Positions 62,783-64,000 of a stretch of 64,000 nucleotides of DNA are shown here, in pieces. The notes under the pieces are model-generated. The model saw only the letters and a list, made by a program, of their open reading frames with translations, was not told where the DNA came from and did no database searches. The position numbers were made by a program, and so were the translations under genes. The stretch comes from Mycolicibacter virginiensis. Its GTDB lineage: Bacteria; Actinomycetota; Actinomycetes; Mycobacteriales; Mycobacteriaceae. The first letter of the stretch is position 1. Every line of letters starts with the position of its first letter. The stretch covers positions 3,720,001 through 3,784,000 of the forward strand of contig NZ_CP092430.2 of NCBI RefSeq assembly GCF_022374935.2, written 5' to 3'.

Positions 62783-63094
62783 GTGAAAAAGCACCTGCTA
62801 TTCGCCACCATCGCAGCAGGGTTCGCCGTGGGCTTGATCGGCGCACCCATCGCGAGCGCAGACGACGAGGGATTCCTCAACGAACTGCGGTCCAATGGGT
62901 TTCCGGGCCTGACGCTGGGAGACCAGCAGTTGCCCGACGGCGTGGTGGTGGCCAACGGTTGGATGGCCTGCAACCGACTGCGTCTGGGCGAGAAGCCCGA
63001 ACAGACGCTGGCCCAGGTGAACCCGAACGATGCCGACAAGGGCCGCATGCTGATCAATGCCGCGCAGCATCACCTGTGCCCCGACACCCTCTGA
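62783..63094 (+). CDS. Small secreted DUF732 protein
   Basis: 103 aa from GTG 62783 with AAGGAG 6 bases upstream. Signal peptide MKKHLLFATIAAGFAVGLIG to IASA near residue 28; DUF732 core with GWMACNRL and QHHLCPD, the two Cys likely disulfide-linked. Stand-alone gene between whiB3 and the dehydrogenase. After its TGA the frame stays open for 38 further codons. Function unknown. Confidence 0.87.
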   Translation: MKKHLLFATIAAGFAVGLIGAPIASADDEGFLNELRSNGFPGLTLGDQQLPDGVVVANGWMACNRLRLGEKPEQTLAQVNPNDADKGRMLINAAQHHLCPDTL

Positions 63095-63194
63095 CAGCGT
63101 CCAAGCCGTACGCGCGGTGACATCGCAAGACAGGGCTGTCTGGCGGCCAGCAGCGGACTGTTCCAGAGCGTGTTCGACTCTGCGCTGCCGTTCT

Positions 63195-64000
63195 TCAACG
63201 ACTTCTACTGATCGCCTCCACGGTGACGCCCGCGGCTTTCTCCAACACTTTGACGATGGAGGTGAAGTCGGACTCGGGGCCCCGTTCCCGCAGCGTGGAC
63301 TCCCACATGGCGGCCACTGTGTCGGCCAGTTCCCGCGGCAGGCCGAGCACTTGCGCTTCGTCGAGGTAGAGCCGGATGTCCTTGACCATCAGGCCGGTGG
63401 CGAACCCGTAGTCGAAGGTGCGCGGCAGCACGGCTTTGGGGAACTTGTCTCGGCTGGCGTGTGTTCCTCCCGAGCCGGCATTGAGTACGTCGAGCATCAC
63501 CTGCGGATCGAGGCCGGCCTTGACGCCCATCACCATGACCTCGGCGGTGGCGGCCAGTGTGGTGGCCGCCATCAGGTTGTTCACCAGTTTCATCGTCTGT
63601 GCCGTACCGGGCTTCTCGTCGACGAAGAACGGGCGTCCGAGTTCGCGCAACACCGGCCCGGCGGTCTCGAACGCTGCCCGCGGCCCCGACACCATGATGG
63701 CCAGGGTGCCCTGCTTGGCCCCGCCGACGCCGCCACTGACCGGTGCGTCCAGCGCCGCGATCCCGTTGGCAGCCAGAGTGACGTGATTGCGCTGCGCCAC
63801 TGCACTTCCCACCGTCGACAGGTCGATGAACAGCGTGACCTTCGTGCCGGCGGCCACCTCGTCGGTCACCGCCGCCGACGCCTGTGGTGACGGCAGACTG
63901 GCCAACACGATCTCGGCACGATCGGCGACCTCCCGCGGCGAAGACGTGCCCTGTGCGCCGAACCCCATTGCGCGCTCGACCACTTCACGACGGCTGTCGC
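63195..64000 (-). CDS. NAD(P)-dependent 3-hydroxyisobutyrate-dehydrogenase-type oxidoreductase (5' end outside window)
   Basis: The C-terminal ~268 residues are in the window; the Rossmann GxGxxG start lies beyond. Visible: EIVLASLPSPQASAAVTDEV, FIDLSTVGSAVAQR, ALDAPVSGGVGGAKQGTLAI (the substrate-binding DAPVSGG motif), KLVNNLMAATTLAATAEVMV with the catalytic Lys, and DFTSIVKVLEKAAGV. Belongs to the beta-hydroxyacid dehydrogenase family; the substrate may be 3-hydroxyisobutyrate or a similar acid. Confidence 0.9.
   Translation of the reverse strand, partial: DSRREVVERAMGFGAQGTSSPREVADRAEIVLASLPSPQASAAVTDEVAAGTKVTLFIDLSTVGSAVAQRNHVTLAANGIAALDAPVSGGVGGAKQGTLAIMVSGPRAAFETAGPVLRELGRPFFVDEKPGTAQTMKLVNNLMAATTLAATAEVMVMGVKAGLDPQVMLDVLNAGSGGTHASRDKFPKAVLPRTFDYGFATGLMVKDIRLYLDEAQVLGLPRELADTVAAMWESTLRERGPESDFTSIVKVLEKAAGVTVEAISRSR

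Overview
This is high-GC actinobacterial DNA from a Mycobacterium. Diagnostic content includes mycolic-acid SAM methyltransferases, a KasB-type ketoacyl synthase, MmpS/MmpL, MfpA with its conservon, the DnaE2/ImuA'/ImuB mutasome genes, WhiB3, a PE-PPE-domain hydrolase and a PGRS-like Gly-rich domain. The gene order is a thinned and interrupted version of the M. tuberculosis Rv3339-Rv3416 segment. From memory of that map, orthologues of metC/metA/Rv3342, Rv3354, Rv3355c/folD, Rv3359, Rv3361c-Rv3366, Rv3368c, dnaE2, otsB2, Rv3389c-Rv3391, iunH, Rv3394c-Rv3396c, Rv3400-Rv3401, choD, guaB3, guaB2, Rv3412, Rv3415c and whiB3 appear in order. The species is not M. tuberculosis; a non-tuberculous species is likely but was not determined.

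Layout. 1-5.8 kb: a monomeric isocitrate dehydrogenase (3' end outside the window) diverges from metY-metX-methyltransferase, whose leader carries a SAM-IV riboswitch followed by a short poly-cysteine ORF. 5.9-16.3 kb: a cell-envelope block with a stand-alone cyclopropane/mycolate methyltransferase, a secreted PE-PPE hydrolase, a secreted PGRS-linker GH5 endoglycoceramidase-like enzyme, a DUF732 protein, and a five-gene operon encoding four different mycolate methyltransferases around a KasB paralogue. 16.6-28.5 kb: folD, an old-yellow-enzyme-type oxidoreductase, an FHA-ABC exporter, and the MfpA conservon preceded by a coupled 20-residue leader ORF. 28.7-31 kb: trmL, then a three-gene module (Cys-rich DUF1326 protein, Met/His-rich anchored peptide, DUF2231 membrane protein) behind a perfect CsoR/RicR-type copper operator. 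31-41.6 kb: nitroreductase, dnaE2 with a LexA box, mmpS/mmpL, a universal stress protein, otsB, htdY. 41.6-52.8 kb: lpqD, a TMEM175-family channel, acrA1, iunH carrying an in-frame array of a dispersed 57-bp repeat, imuB/imuA' with a LexA box, an MpaB-type protein with a TetR regulator, a PhyH-family dioxygenase and guaA. 52.9-64 kb: a HAD phosphomutase with a GH65 phosphorylase, choD, guaB3/guaB2, a DUF5319 protein, an Rv3415c-like protein, whiB3, a DUF732 protein and a truncated 3-hydroxyisobutyrate-dehydrogenase-type gene.

Functional threads. Sulfur assimilation into methionine is apparently read out twice in one leader (SAM and probably cysteine). Mycolic acid chain elongation and meromycolate modification are packed into one transcription unit. 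Damage-induced mutagenesis genes sit at two sites, each with its own LexA box. Purine nucleotide synthesis (guaA, guaB2, guaB3) and salvage (iunH) are spread along the right half. The candidates for a previously undescribed system are the copper-operator DUF1326/Met-rich/DUF2231 module, the riboswitch plus poly-Cys leader, and the KasB-containing mycolate operon. No tRNA, rRNA, CRISPR array, intact insertion sequence or prophage was seen.
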